In this document: piece after piece, positions 19,796 through 27,879 of the stretch | Position numbering within the stretch: position 1 is the stretch's first letter | How the letters are laid out: every line of letters starts with the position of its first letter | Assembly: GCF_026343185.1 (NCBI RefSeq) | Contig: NZ_JAPEMA010000002.1 | Location: 791,511 to 855,510 of the forward strand | Reading direction: 5' to 3' | Source: Streptomyces sp. NBC_00091 | GTDB taxonomy: Bacteria > Actinomycetota > Actinomycetes > Streptomycetales > Streptomycetaceae | Length of the DNA stretch: 64,000 bases | Made by a program: the position numbers and the translations under genes | The notes under the pieces: generated by a model | Told to the model about the DNA's origin: nothing | Database searches by the model: none | Seen by the model: the letters and a program-made list of their open reading frames with translations, nothing else

Positions 19796-21061
19796 ATGAG
19801 CGCCCTGGCCCTGTCGGTTCTCCTCTGCCTGGTCTCCGCCGTCGCCTACGCGGGCGGCGCGATCGTCCAGGAACGCGTCGCGGCGAGTACGCCGGACCGC
19901 GCCTACGCCCCGCTGCGCCGGGCCGGCTGGTGGGTGGCGGTCGCGCTGAACGGCCTCGGCGCGCTGCTGCACGTGGTGGCGCTGGCCTACGGGCCGCTGA
20001 GCCTGGTCCAGCCGCTCGGGGCGCTGACCATCGTCTTCGCGCTCCCGATGACGGCCGTCTTCGTACGCCGCCGGGCGGGTGCGGCGGCCTGGCGCGGGGC
20101 GCTGCTGGCCACGGCGGGTCTGGCCGGGCTGCTGGCCCTGACGGGCGGGGACGGCCGCGGGGACCAGGCCCTGGCGGGCGGCGAGCGGAGTCTGCTCCTG
20201 ACGGTGACGGCGGCCGCGGCGGCGGTGCTGTTCCTGGCGGCCCGGCGGGTGCGCCGGGCGGTGCTGCGCAGTGTGCTGCTGGCCGCGGCGGCCGGTACCG
20301 CCTTCGGGATGGCCTCGGTGTTCACCAAGTCGGTGGCCGAGGGCTTCGCCCCGGGTGCGCTGGGCGGCCAGTGGCCGGACCTGGCGGCGATCGCCGTACT
20401 GGCGGCCGGCGGGCTGCTGCTGTCCCAGGCGGCCTACCGGGGAGCCGGGCTGACCGCGCCGCTGGCCACGGTGACCGTGGTCAATCCGGTGGTCGCGGCG
20501 GCGGTCGGGATCTCGATGTTCGACGAGGGCTTCCGGTACGGGACCGCCGGGGCGGTGGCGGCGCTGGCGAGCGGCGCGCTGGCGGCGGCCGGCCTGGTCC
20601 TGCTCACGGCCGTGCCGCCGCACGTGCGGGGGTCAGATCCCGACGCCCTTGCCGCGGAGGTACTTCAGCGGGTCGATGTCGGAGCCGTAGCCGGGTCCGC
20701 TGCGCATCTCGAAGTGCAGGTGCGGGCCGCTGGAGTTGCCGGTCGAGCCGGAGCGGCCGATCCGCTGGCCGCCGGAGACCTGCTGGCCGGCCTTGACGCC
20801 GAGCGCGGAGAGGTGGGCGTACTGGGAGTAGCGGCCGTCGGTGTGCTTGATGACGACCTGGTAGCCGTACGCTCCGGCCCAGCCGGCCGACTCGACCGTG
20901 CCGGCACCCACGGCCTTGACGCTGGTGCCGGTCGGCACCGGGAAGTCGACGCCCGTGTGGTAGCCGCTGGACCAGGAGGACCCCGCGACGCGGTAGGCGG
21001 TGCCGATGCCGGAGTCGACGGGGGCGCTGAACCCGCCCGAGGCGGGCTTCTGCTCCGCTGA
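19796..21061 (+). CDS. EamA/DMT-type transporter with an antisense C-terminal extension
   Basis: From the ATG at 19796 (GGTGG five bases upstream) the first 280 residues form about ten hydrophobic helices with the DMT-type blocks SALALSVLLCLVSAVAYAGG and LVQPLGALTIVFALP. The transporter part ends at AVPPHVRG, exactly where the convergent M23 gene ends on the other strand, yet there is no stop codon: the frame runs another 140 codons through the antisense of that gene. The tail is Ala/Gly/Val/Asp-rich with no fold, so it is probably non-functional sequence gained by stop loss or frame slippage. Substrate unknown. Confidence 0.7.
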   Translation: MSALALSVLLCLVSAVAYAGGAIVQERVAASTPDRAYAPLRRAGWWVAVALNGLGALLHVVALAYGPLSLVQPLGALTIVFALPMTAVFVRRRAGAAAWRGALLATAGLAGLLALTGGDGRGDQALAGGERSLLLTVTAAAAAVLFLAARRVRRAVLRSVLLAAAAGTAFGMASVFTKSVAEGFAPGALGGQWPDLAAIAVLAAGGLLLSQAAYRGAGLTAPLATVTVVNPVVAAAVGISMFDEGFRYGTAGAVAALASGALAAAGLVLLTAVPPHVRGSDPDALAAEVLQRVDVGAVAGSAAHLEVQVRAAGVAGRAGAADPLAAGDLLAGLDAERGEVGVLGVAAVGVLDDDLVAVRSGPAGRLDRAGTHGLDAGAGRHREVDARVVAAGPGGPRDAVGGADAGVDGGAEPARGGLLLR

Positions 21062-22012
21062 GGCGGGCTTGCCGGCGGGCTTGGCGACCGGCTCGGGCTT
21101 GGGCGTCTCGGCGGGCTTGGGCTTCGGCGTCTCGGCCGGCTTCGACTGCTCGGGCTTCGGCTTCGGCTGCTCGGGCTTGGCCTGCTCCGGTTTGGCCTGC
21201 TCGGGCTTCTTCTGCTCCGGCTGCGGAGCGGCCGGTTCCACGGGCTTGACCGGCTCCGCGGTGCGCGGCGGCTTCTCGGGGTTCTGGGCGGGCGGGGCGG
21301 TGGTGACCCTGAGGGTGAGCCGCTGGCCCGGGAAGATCATGTTGGGGTTGCCGCCGACCGTGGACCGGTTGGTCTCGTACAGTGCCTGCCAGCCGCCCTC
21401 GAGGTGCTGCTCGGCGGCGATCGTCGACAGGGAGTCCCCGGGCGCGACCACGTACGGGTTCGGCAGGACGGAGGTCCCGGTCGGGCGGGGCATGGTGACG
21501 GGGGCCGGGGTGGTGGCCTTGGTCGGCTGGATCCGGTCCTTGGGGGCCTGCGGCGCGGGCTTCGCCGCGGGCTTGGCAGACGGTTCGGGCGCCGGCTTCG
21601 TGGAGGGCCGGGTGTCGACGGCGGGCGCCGGACCGCTGCGGCTGAGCCCGGCCTGGGGGCCGCACGCGGGCCACGCCCTGGGCCCCTGCCCCTTGAGCAC
21701 CTTCTCGGCGACGGCGATCTGCTGGGCCTTGGTGGCGAGGTCGGCGCGGGCGGCGAAGGCGGTGCCGCCGAATTCGCGCCAGGTGCTCTGGCTGAACTGG
21801 AGGCCGCCGTAGTAGCCGTTCCCGGTGTTGATCTGCCAGTTGTTGGTCGACTCGCAGGCGGCGACCTTGTTCCAGGTGTCCACGGAGGCGGCCTGTGCGT
21901 CCCCGGCGCCGATCAGGGGGAGGGCTAATCCCGCGCCACCCGCGGTGACGACGAGCGAGGCCCGGTTGATGCTGCTCGGCTGGTACCGGCGGTGCCGGCC
22001 CCGTACACCCAT
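20633..22012 (-). CDS. secreted Rpf-like / LysM / M23 cell-wall hydrolase
   Basis: The 459-residue protein has a signal peptide to about residue 42, a resuscitation-promoting-factor-like transglycosylase domain (ACESTNNWQINTGNGYYGGL, the Glu being catalytic), a LysM repeat (about 180-230, VVAPGDSLSTIAAEQH), a PEQAK/KPE-rich linker and a C-terminal M23 endopeptidase with zinc ligands in YHTGVDFPVP and GPHLHFEM. It should bind peptidoglycan by LysM, cleave glycan with the Rpf domain and cut cross-bridges with M23, as expected for germination or growth-linked wall turnover. I looked for the c-di-AMP (ydaO) riboswitch that precedes some streptomycete rpf genes and did not see it. Confidence 0.92.
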   Translation of the reverse strand: MGVRGRHRRYQPSSINRASLVVTAGGAGLALPLIGAGDAQAASVDTWNKVAACESTNNWQINTGNGYYGGLQFSQSTWREFGGTAFAARADLATKAQQIAVAEKVLKGQGPRAWPACGPQAGLSRSGPAPAVDTRPSTKPAPEPSAKPAAKPAPQAPKDRIQPTKATTPAPVTMPRPTGTSVLPNPYVVAPGDSLSTIAAEQHLEGGWQALYETNRSTVGGNPNMIFPGQRLTLRVTTAPPAQNPEKPPRTAEPVKPVEPAAPQPEQKKPEQAKPEQAKPEQPKPKPEQSKPAETPKPKPAETPKPEPVAKPAGKPASAEQKPASGGFSAPVDSGIGTAYRVAGSSWSSGYHTGVDFPVPTGTSVKAVGAGTVESAGWAGAYGYQVVIKHTDGRYSQYAHLSALGVKAGQQVSGGQRIGRSGSTGNSSGPHLHFEMRSGPGYGSDIDPLKYLRGKGVGI

Positions 22013-22084
22013 GGGAGCCCCCCCTTGAAGACATCAGGAACCGCACAACCTAACGGCGCTCCGATGACCTGACAAGGGTGACAA

Positions 22085-22103
22085 CCAGCCGCCCTGCGGC
22101 TGG
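22085..22103 (-). terminator. short perfect hairpin
   Basis: CCAGCCGC and GCGGCTGG pair around CCT, just after the proline-rich ORF stop and before the M23 gene, a likely terminator on the minus strand. Confidence 0.55.
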
Positions 22104-22119
22104 AGTTGACGGTTTCGGC

Positions 22120-22314
22120 TCAGCTCAGCGGCCCGGGCTGCGGGATCGGCGCGGGCACCGGGGGCGTGGGCACCGGGTCCGGCTCGGGGAAGGGCTGCGG
22201 CACCGGCGGCCCCGGGCGCGGCACGGGCTCGGGGTCCGGCAGCGGCGGGTACGGGTCCGGGACCGGCGCCGGATCGGGGACCGGCGGCTGCGTCTGCTCT
22301 ACGTTTCGCACCAT
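22120..22314 (-). CDS. small proline-rich protein (64 aa)
   Basis: After MVRNVEQTQPP the product is almost only Pro-X-Pro-Asp/Glu/Pro-type repeats (PDPAPVPDPYPP and so on), with no signal peptide or Cys. The ATG has GGTGGG just upstream, and a hairpin follows the stop, which argues for a real small gene. The antisense frame is glycine-rich and is taken as its shadow. It is the last gene of the panD-GNAT-racemase strand after a 21-base gap; function unknown. Confidence 0.5.
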   Translation of the reverse strand: MVRNVEQTQPPVPDPAPVPDPYPPLPDPEPVPRPGPPVPQPFPEPDPVPTPPVPAPIPQPGPLS

Positions 22315-22335
22315 GAGTCCCACCTTCCCCCGATC

Positions 22336-22962
22336 TCAGCCGGTATGCCCCTCGGCGAGGGCGGCGGCCAGGCCGGGGGCGGGGCTGGAGAGCACGGGCA
22401 GGCGGGTGCGGACGAGGCCGGCGGCCGCGGCCATCGAGGCCTGGGCCAGGACGATGACGTCCGCGTCCGTGACGGCGTCCGCCGCCCCGGCCACCGCCGC
22501 GAGGTACCCGGCGGCGTCACCCGCCTCGAAGCGGTCCCAGGCGCCGGGCACCAGGTGCGTACGGACGGACAGGGGCCGCCCGCCGGCCTCCTCGGCCAGC
22601 AGGGCCCCGGTCGGGGCGAAGGTCGACTCCACGGTGGCCAGCAGGGCGATCCGCGGGCCCGTACGTACGGCCTCGGCCGCCATCGGCCGGTCCACCCGCA
22701 GCACCGGGAACCCGAGGGCCGGGGCGAGGGACTCCGCGACCGCCCCGATGGTCGAGCAGGTGACCAGCACCGGGCCGCCGGATTCCCGGAGCAGCCCGAG
22801 CAGCTCGGGGACCACGGACTCCGGGCCGCGGGCCCGGGCCCGGTCCAGCAGGTCCGGGACCACCAGGTGGCGCAGTACGGCCTCCGGGTGGTCCCGCTCG
22901 CGCAGTGCGTCGAAGACCGGGACGTGCACCGGGGAGGTGTGCAGCAGCGTCAGCCCGCTCAC
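22336..22962 (-). CDS. Asp/Glu racemase superfamily protein
   Basis: The 208-residue protein follows the Asp/Glu/hydantoin racemase fold. One catalytic Cys is seen in VLVTCSTIGAV, but the second Cys site reads VIVLAQASMAAA, with no Cys. Single-Cys members, such as arylmalonate decarboxylase, are not ordinary two-base racemases, so the reaction may be a decarboxylation or isomerisation; the substrate is unknown. The GTG at 22962 overlaps the stop of the GNAT gene by four bases, so the two are translationally coupled, and both follow panD. Confidence 0.75.
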   Translation of the reverse strand: MSGLTLLHTSPVHVPVFDALRERDHPEAVLRHLVVPDLLDRARARGPESVVPELLGLLRESGGPVLVTCSTIGAVAESLAPALGFPVLRVDRPMAAEAVRTGPRIALLATVESTFAPTGALLAEEAGGRPLSVRTHLVPGAWDRFEAGDAAGYLAAVAGAADAVTDADVIVLAQASMAAAAGLVRTRLPVLSSPAPGLAAALAEGHTG

Positions 22963-23300
22963 CAGAGGTCGGCGTCCCGGTCCAGTTGCGCCCTGGCCGC
23001 CTCGGCGACCGCGGCCGGGGGCTCGGGCGCCCGGTCGGGGTGGCGGGCGGCCCAGCTCGCGGCGTAGGGGCAGAGCGGGACGACCGGTACCCCCTCCGCG
23101 GCGGCGATCCCGTAGAACCCCTTCACCAGGTCCCCGGCGATCCCGCGGCCCTCGTGGCCCGGCTCGACCACGGTGTGCACCGCCACCAGGGCGTGGGGCT
23201 CGGCGGCGAGCACGAAGTAGGCGATGAAGCCGACCACCCTGCTGTCCTCGACGGCCAGCAGCCGCCCCGCTTTGCGCTCGTCCACCAGCTCGATCGCCAT
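22959..23300 (-). CDS. small GNAT acetyltransferase (NATD1-like)
   Basis: The 113-residue protein carries the acetyl-CoA loop HEGRGIAGDLVKGF and the C-terminal VPLCPYAASWAARHPD of the short NATD1-like GNAT family. It begins 15 bases after panD and overlaps the racemase-like gene by four bases, making a three-gene operon. In enterobacteria a GNAT-fold protein (PanZ) triggers PanD self-cleavage; actinobacterial PanD is thought to mature by itself, so a link between this GNAT and PanD is only a positional hint. Confidence 0.8.
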   Translation of the reverse strand: MAIELVDERKAGRLLAVEDSRVVGFIAYFVLAAEPHALVAVHTVVEPGHEGRGIAGDLVKGFYGIAAAEGVPVVPLCPYAASWAARHPDRAPEPPAAVAEAARAQLDRDADLW

Positions 23301-23315
23301 GATCCCCGACTCCCC

Positions 23316-23735
23316 TCAGACAGCCACCGAGTGGGGGCTGCGCTCCTGGTCCGTTCCCGGCACCGGGGCGGACGGGTCCGCGCCCAGCTCGATGATCCTG
23401 TTGTCGCCGTCCACGTGCACGACGCGCGGCTTGAGCGCCCGCGCCTCCGCGTCCTCGACCTGCGCGTAGCTGATCAGGATGACGAGGTCCCCGGGGTGCA
23501 CGAGATGCGCGGCGGCCCCGTTGATCCCGATGACCCCGGAGCCCCGCTCCCCCTCGATGACGTACGTCTCGAGCCGCGCACCATTGGTGATGTCCACGAT
23601 GTGGACGAGCTCCCCGGGCAGCAGATCGGCGGCGTCGAGCAGGTCGGCGTCGATGGTCACAGAGCCGACGTAGTGCAGGTCGGCCTGGGTCACCGTGGCC
23701 CGGTGGATCTTGGACTTGAACATGGTGCGCAGCAT
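23316..23735 (-). CDS. panD: aspartate 1-decarboxylase
   Basis: The 139-residue pro-enzyme shows [19 protein letters not shown] and the self-cleavage site Gly24-Ser25 in YVGSVTID, which yields the pyruvoyl group. [10 protein letters not shown] and [19 protein letters not shown] complete the family. It converts aspartate to beta-alanine for pantothenate and CoA synthesis in the cytoplasm. Length suits actinobacterial PanD, with a slightly longer tail. First gene of an operon with the GNAT and racemase-like genes. Confidence 0.96.
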   Translation of the reverse strand: MLRTMFKSKIHRATVTQADLHYVGSVTIDADLLDAADLLPGELVHIVDITNGARLETYVIEGERGSGVIGINGAAAHLVHPGDLVILISYAQVEDAEARALKPRVVHVDGDNRIIELGADPSAPVPGTDQERSPHSVAV

Positions 23736-23790
23736 TTTGGACTCCTGGAAGACGGCTCCCTGCCAGCTTTCTGCAGGTCAAGGGCGTTCT

Positions 23791-23982
23791 TCACTGTACA
23801 TCGGCACGCGTCAGATCGGAGATTATTAGGAACATCGCCCCCCTCTGACGAGAAGACTTCGCGTGGACCTCGTGGAAGGTGATGCTGAGGGACTCCGGGG
23901 TGTCGAAGGTCCGGGTACGGACTGTGCCGGGGGCGAAGAGTGCGGCGGGCCGGGCGGCGTCGGTGAGGTTGTTGCAGCGCAC
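23791..23982 (-). pseudogene. N-terminal stub of an Rv2578c-type radical SAM protein
   Basis: The 63-codon frame begins MRCNNLTDAARPAALFAPG and continues TRTFDTPESLSITFHEVHAKS, which matches the N-terminus of the actinobacterial Rv2578c-like radical SAM family. In full-length members the sequence goes on to the Cys cluster about 25 residues later; here it diverges after HAKSS and ends. No CxxxCxxC iron-sulphur motif follows in any frame up to panD. The stub starts ten bases after the damaged MFS gene, so both may be marks of one deletion event. Confidence 0.65.
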
Positions 23983-23991
23983 GAAGTCTGC

Positions 23992-25170
23992 TCAGCGGGC
24001 TTGGGGTTCGGGTTCCGGGGCGAGAGGGCCGGGCTGGGGTGCACGGATGGCTGGCGCGGTTTCCGGGAGGCGGCGCAGGACGGGCAGGACGGCCAGGGCA
24101 GTGGCGGCGACCAGGGCGCCGGGGATCAGGGCCCAGCCGGTGGAGTCGACCAGGGCCTGGGAGGCGTACGGGGTGAGTCCGCCGAAGAGGGCGGTGGCTG
24201 CGGTGGCGCCGAGCGCGAGGCCGCTGAGGCGCTGGGCGACGGGGAACTGTTCGGCGATCGCGGAGGCCGCGACCGCACTGATGCCGCCTGCCACGCAGGC
24301 CAGGACGATCGCGCCGGTCAGTGCGGCGGCGAAGCTGCCCTGGGTCATCAGGCCGAACATGGCCGGCGGCAGGATCACCGCCAGGGCACCGAAGAGCGTG
24401 AGTGCGGGGCGGCGGCCGACCCGGTCGGACAGGGCACCCGCGAACGGCGTGACGACGATGACGACGAGGGCCGCGATGGTCGACAGCCACAGGGCGTCGG
24501 ACTCGCTGAAGCCGCTGACCGCGCCGAGGTAGGTGGGGACGTAGCTGATGCCGACGTAGTACGTCACCGAGCCGAGCGCCGAGATCGCGAACGTCCGGTA
24601 GAGCGCGGGGCGCTGGGTGCGCAGAGTGGTCATCAGCGGGCCCGCGCCCTTGGTGTCGGGCGGGGGCTGCTGCTCGAAGGCGGGGGATTCGCGCATGGTG
24701 GAGCGGGCGATCAGCACCGTGGTGGCGAGCAGCGTGCCGAACAGGAAGGGGATGCGCCACCCCCACGCGTCCAGGGCGGGACCGGGGACGAGGGTGACGG
24801 TGAGGGCAGTGACCCCGGCGGCGGAGCCGATCTGGTCGCGGGTCGGGAGCAGGGCGGTGGCCAGCATCGCGGAGGTCATCACCGCCATCGAGCCGAGCAG
24901 CACCTTGCGGCGCCCGAGCCGGTCCCCGATGTGGCCGAAGGCCATCGCGCCGAGCGGGCGCATCAGGTAGGCGACGGCGAAGACCGCCAGGGTGATCAGG
25001 AGCGAGGTGGAGCCGGTGCCGAAGAACACCCGGGACAGCACGGTGGTCATGTACAGGTACAGCGTGAAGTCGTACCACTCCACGACGGTGGACAGGGCCG
25101 CCACCAGAATGGAGGACCGGGGCAGGACGGCTATCGCCTGAGCGGGCGGTGCGGGTGCGAGGGATTCCAT
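23992..25170 (-). pseudogene. MHS-type MFS transporter with an internal deletion
   Basis: The 392-residue frame has good family sequence at both ends: VVEWYDFTLYLYMTTVLSRV and GDRLGRRKVLLGSM in the first half, and LSDRVGRRPALTLFG in the second. Between TRDQIGSAAGV and TALTVTLVPG, where the family normally has about 60 residues forming helices 4 and 5 and the GGE motif, the sequence jumps directly to the DAWGWRIPFLFG before helix 6. The frame is preserved, so this is a clean in-frame deletion. Loss of two helices should destroy the N-domain bundle, so transport is unlikely. Full-length relatives import organic acids or osmolytes. Confidence 0.7.
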
Positions 25171-25240
25171 GGTGTGCCTTGCGGGAGGGCGGCAGCGCGG
25201 ACCTGGACGGTTGCGCGGGAGGAGGAGGCGACTGTCTGCC

Positions 25241-25660
25241 TCACGGCGCCGGTACGGCGCCGATCTGCTGCATCACCCCGAGGAGGTCGGGCTGGCCCCG
25301 TTCGCCGACGATCCGGCCGTCGGCCAGGTAGTAGAAGTTCATGGCCTGCACCGAGATCTTGTTGCCGCTCGCCGGGATCCCGAAGAATTCACCGTCGTGG
25401 GTTCCCCGCATGGTGAACCGCGCGGCGACCGTGTCGCCTTCGGTGACCGTCTCCTCCAGCGTCCACTGAACGTCGGGGAAGGCGCTGCGCATCATCCCGA
25501 GGACTTCCATGTACCCATCGGGCCCCCGCAGTGGTTCCGGGTGACTTGGCGCGTGGAACACCGCGTCCGGAGAAATGACCTCGCGGGCGAGATCCTCGTT
25601 GCCCGTGTTGATGAACTCGACGAAACGGTTCATCACTGACTCGGTGGACTGCGACTGCAT
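25241..25660 (-). CDS. SnoaL-like ester cyclase / nuclear-transport-factor-2-fold protein
   Basis: The 139-residue single-domain protein shows the SnoaL layout: MNRFVEFINTGNEDLAREV at the start, LRGPDGYMEVLGMMRSAFPD, then TMRGTHDGEFFGIPASG and a C-terminal NFYYLADGRIVGE. Such proteins are cone-shaped cavities acting as cyclases, isomerases or binding proteins; reaction unknown here. It is divergent from the PadR gene with a 30-bp palindrome between them, so it is the likely regulatory target. Confidence 0.85.
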   Translation of the reverse strand: MQSQSTESVMNRFVEFINTGNEDLAREVISPDAVFHAPSHPEPLRGPDGYMEVLGMMRSAFPDVQWTLEETVTEGDTVAARFTMRGTHDGEFFGIPASGNKISVQAMNFYYLADGRIVGERGQPDLLGVMQQIGAVPAP

Positions 25661-25708
25661 CTTGCTGTCCCTCTCCAGAAACGTTTGGGCGGGTACCTAC
25701 GAGCATAA

Positions 25709-25738
25709 CATCGAATCGATGTTCACATCGATTCGATG
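25709..25738. promoter_or_regulatory. 30-bp palindromic operator between SnoaL and PadR genes
   Basis: Arms of 14 bases (25709-25722 and 25725-25738) are perfect inverted copies separated by TC. Each arm itself contains a near-palindrome ATCGAATCGAT. It lies 21 bases upstream of the chosen PadR start and 48 upstream of the SnoaL start, so a dimer bound here could block both promoters. Binding by the adjacent PadR protein is inferred. Confidence 0.75.
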
Positions 25739-25759
25739 CACCTGTGCGAAGATGGACTC

Positions 25760-26338
25760 ATGCTGGAACTCGCGATACTCGGCTTCCTCGCCGAGGGACC
25801 CCTGCCCGGACACGAGCTGCGCCGCCGCGTCTCACAGCTGACCGGCTATACGCGGCCGGTCAGTGACGGCAGCCTGTATCCGGCGATCAATCGTCTGACC
25901 AAGGCGGGCTTGATCGAGCGGCGCGCCGACCCGGCCGCGGGGGCGGCACGGTACGTGCTCAGTCTGACCGCGGCCGGACGGGCCGACATGCTTCAGCGTC
26001 TGCGCGAGCCCGCCGACCACGAGATCACCGACTTCACCCGGTTCTACATCGTTCTGGCCTTCCTCTCTCACCTGCCCGACGTAGCCGAGCAGCACGTGGT
26101 GCTGCGTAGGCGGCTGGAGTTCCTGGAAGAACCGGCGAGCTTCTTCTACGACAACGAGCGGCCCCTGCGTGCCGAGGAGGTCGCCGACCCCTACCGGCGG
26201 GGCATGCTGCTCACCGCCCGCGCCACCAGTCGCGCGGAGCGGACCTGGCTGCGCGAGGCCCTCGGGGACGAAGCCCCCGTATTCGACACCGGACGCGCCG
26301 ACAGCGATCCGCACGCACCCGCCGCTCCCGCGAGCTGA
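25760..26338 (+). CDS. PadR-family transcriptional regulator
   Basis: From the ATG at 25760 (MLELAILGFLAEGPLPGHEL) the 192-residue protein has the PadR winged helix: helix-turn-helix to about residue 70 with VSDGSLYPAINRLTKAGLI, then YVLSLTAAGR and a C-terminal helical dimerisation domain. An ATG eight codons upstream would fall at the edge of the operator and is less likely. PadR proteins are one-component repressors released by small aromatics or antibiotics. The quinone reductase gene lies 20 bases downstream, so PadR and reductase probably form one operon under self-control. Confidence 0.88.
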   Translation: MLELAILGFLAEGPLPGHELRRRVSQLTGYTRPVSDGSLYPAINRLTKAGLIERRADPAAGAARYVLSLTAAGRADMLQRLREPADHEITDFTRFYIVLAFLSHLPDVAEQHVVLRRRLEFLEEPASFFYDNERPLRAEEVADPYRRGMLLTARATSRAERTWLREALGDEAPVFDTGRADSDPHAPAAPAS

Positions 26339-26358
26339 CTGTCCACGGAGGTACCCCC

Positions 26359-27342
26359 ATGCTTGCTTCCTGGTACGACGACCAGGGCCCCGCCGCCGAT
26401 GCCCTGCACGTCGGTGAACTACCTGATCCCGCCCCCGGCCCCGGCGAGGTCCGCGTCCGTGTCACCGTCTCGGGCGTCAACCCCGGCGACACCAAGAAGC
26501 GGCGCGGCTGGCTCGGCTCGTCCATGCCCCATCCACGGGTGATCCCGCACAGCGACGCCGCCGGGGTCATCGACGCCGTGGGCGCCCAAGTCGACGCCCA
26601 TCGCGTCGGACAGCGGGTCTGGGTATACGGCGCCCAGTCCTACCGCCCCTTCGGCACAGCTGCTCAGTACACCGTCGTACCCGACAACCAGGCCGTACCT
26701 CTGCCAGACCACCTCAGCGACGAGCTGGGGGCGAGCCTCGGCATCCCCGGCATCACCGCCCACCGCACCGTCTTCGCCGACGGCCCGGTCGACGGCCGAC
26801 TGGTCCTGGTCCACGGAGTCCTCGGCGGCGTCGGCTCCCTGGCCGCCCAGCTCGCCCACTGGGCCGGCGCCACCGTACTCGCCACCGTCCGCCGCACCGC
26901 GGACCTCGACCTCGTCGACCCGACCGTCGTCTCCCACGCCGTCGCCCTGGACACCGGCGACCCCGCCGCGGCCATCCGCTCGTACGCGCCACGGGGCGTC
27001 GACCGGATCATCGAGGTCGCGCTGTCCGACAACGCCGATCTCGACAACGCCGTCGCCGCCAACAACGCCGTCATCGCGGCCTACGCCACCCGCACGGACC
27101 GCACCGAGATCCCCTTCTGGCCGCTGCTGTTCAACAACGTCACCCTGCGGCTGCTCGGCAGCGACGACTTCCCCGCCGAGGCCAAGGGCCAGGCCGCCCG
27201 CGACCTCACCTCCGCAGCCGCCGTCGGCGCCCTCACCATCGCCGTCGGCGACCGCTACCCGCTGGACGACATCGCCAAGGCCCACGACCACGTCGACGCC
27301 GGCGGTGGCCACGGCCGCATCCTGCTCGCCATCCCCCAATAG
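26359..27342 (+). CDS. NADPH:quinone reductase-like MDR oxidoreductase
   Basis: The 327-residue protein has the zinc-free MDR fold: VSGVNPGDTKKRRGW at the N-terminus, GIPGITAHRTVFADG, the nucleotide loop VHGVLGGVGSLAAQLAHW and a C-terminal HDHVDAGGGHGRILL. Quinone oxidoreductases of this group reduce quinones or enones with NADPH in the cytoplasm. With the PadR repressor directly upstream it is a plausible detoxification enzyme induced by an electrophile; the inducer is unknown. Confidence 0.88.
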   Translation: MLASWYDDQGPAADALHVGELPDPAPGPGEVRVRVTVSGVNPGDTKKRRGWLGSSMPHPRVIPHSDAAGVIDAVGAQVDAHRVGQRVWVYGAQSYRPFGTAAQYTVVPDNQAVPLPDHLSDELGASLGIPGITAHRTVFADGPVDGRLVLVHGVLGGVGSLAAQLAHWAGATVLATVRRTADLDLVDPTVVSHAVALDTGDPAAAIRSYAPRGVDRIIEVALSDNADLDNAVAANNAVIAAYATRTDRTEIPFWPLLFNNVTLRLLGSDDFPAEAKGQAARDLTSAAAVGALTIAVGDRYPLDDIAKAHDHVDAGGGHGRILLAIPQ

Positions 27343-27431
27343 CGCAGACGGAGTGCCGGCCGGCCACCTGGGGAGGGGCGTCGCGCTGGCGATGAAGCTT
27401 CTGGCGATCAGCTTCGCGCGGCGTGCACTGG

Positions 27432-27578
27432 ATGCGGGCCTTCCACCACCCGGGCAACGCTGCGGCCCTCGGCATGAACCGGCGGCTGGGCTTCGTCGAG
27501 GCCGACGTGCCCGTCCGGGACGACGGATCGGGTCGGGCCGCGCTTCCCGACCGGGCAGCGGGACGACCTTGCGCGTGA
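27432..27578 (+). pseudogene. possible C-terminal remnant of a GNAT acetyltransferase
   Basis: In the 316-base gap after the reductase, one frame reads MRAFHHPGNAAALGMNRRLGFVEAD, which matches the N-x-x-A-x-x-x-N-x-x-LGF end of GNAT domains, then loses similarity before its stop. There is no matching N-terminal part upstream in the same frame. The rest of this stretch contains no gene I can support. Confidence 0.35.
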
Positions 27579-27658
27579 CCTTGACGCGCTACTCGGGCAG
27601 ACCCATAGTGATGGCCACCGAGCCGCTCTCATCTACCGCGTGTCCTGGCCGAATTGAT

Positions 27659-27672
27659 TGTTAGCGCTAACA
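27659..27672. promoter_or_regulatory. LacI-type operator TGTTAGCGCTAACA
   Basis: Perfect 14-base palindrome with a central CG-GC step, the hallmark of LacI-family boxes. It lies 207 bases upstream of the GH43-CBM42 start. Related boxes occur at 34815, 44533 and 52909, all at polysaccharide-degradation genes. Confidence 0.75.
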
Positions 27673-27879
27673 TTCGATCCTGCTTCCACCGTCCCCGCAC
27701 TCCCGACGGGCTGGGCTCCACGGAGCGGGCAGCAACCTCCCGCCCCGGGACGCAACGTCCGCGACCACCCGCGGGACCCGTTGCATCCCGTGGTCCGGGC
27801 GCCCCCGCCCAGCGCTGCGACGGTGCATGCCGTGACTGCCGAGAACGGCCGCCCGCCCCCCACGCACCCTGGAGCGCAA

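Noticed and set aside
22013..22110. ydaO (c-di-AMP) riboswitch before the Rpf-LysM-M23 gene
   Set aside because: The leader is under 100 bases and shows only one short hairpin; conserved riboswitch sequences were not found.
22106..22320. Glycine-serine-threonine repeat protein on the plus strand
   Set aside because: It is the mirror of the proline-rich minus-strand frame, which has the better start, ribosome site and downstream hairpin.
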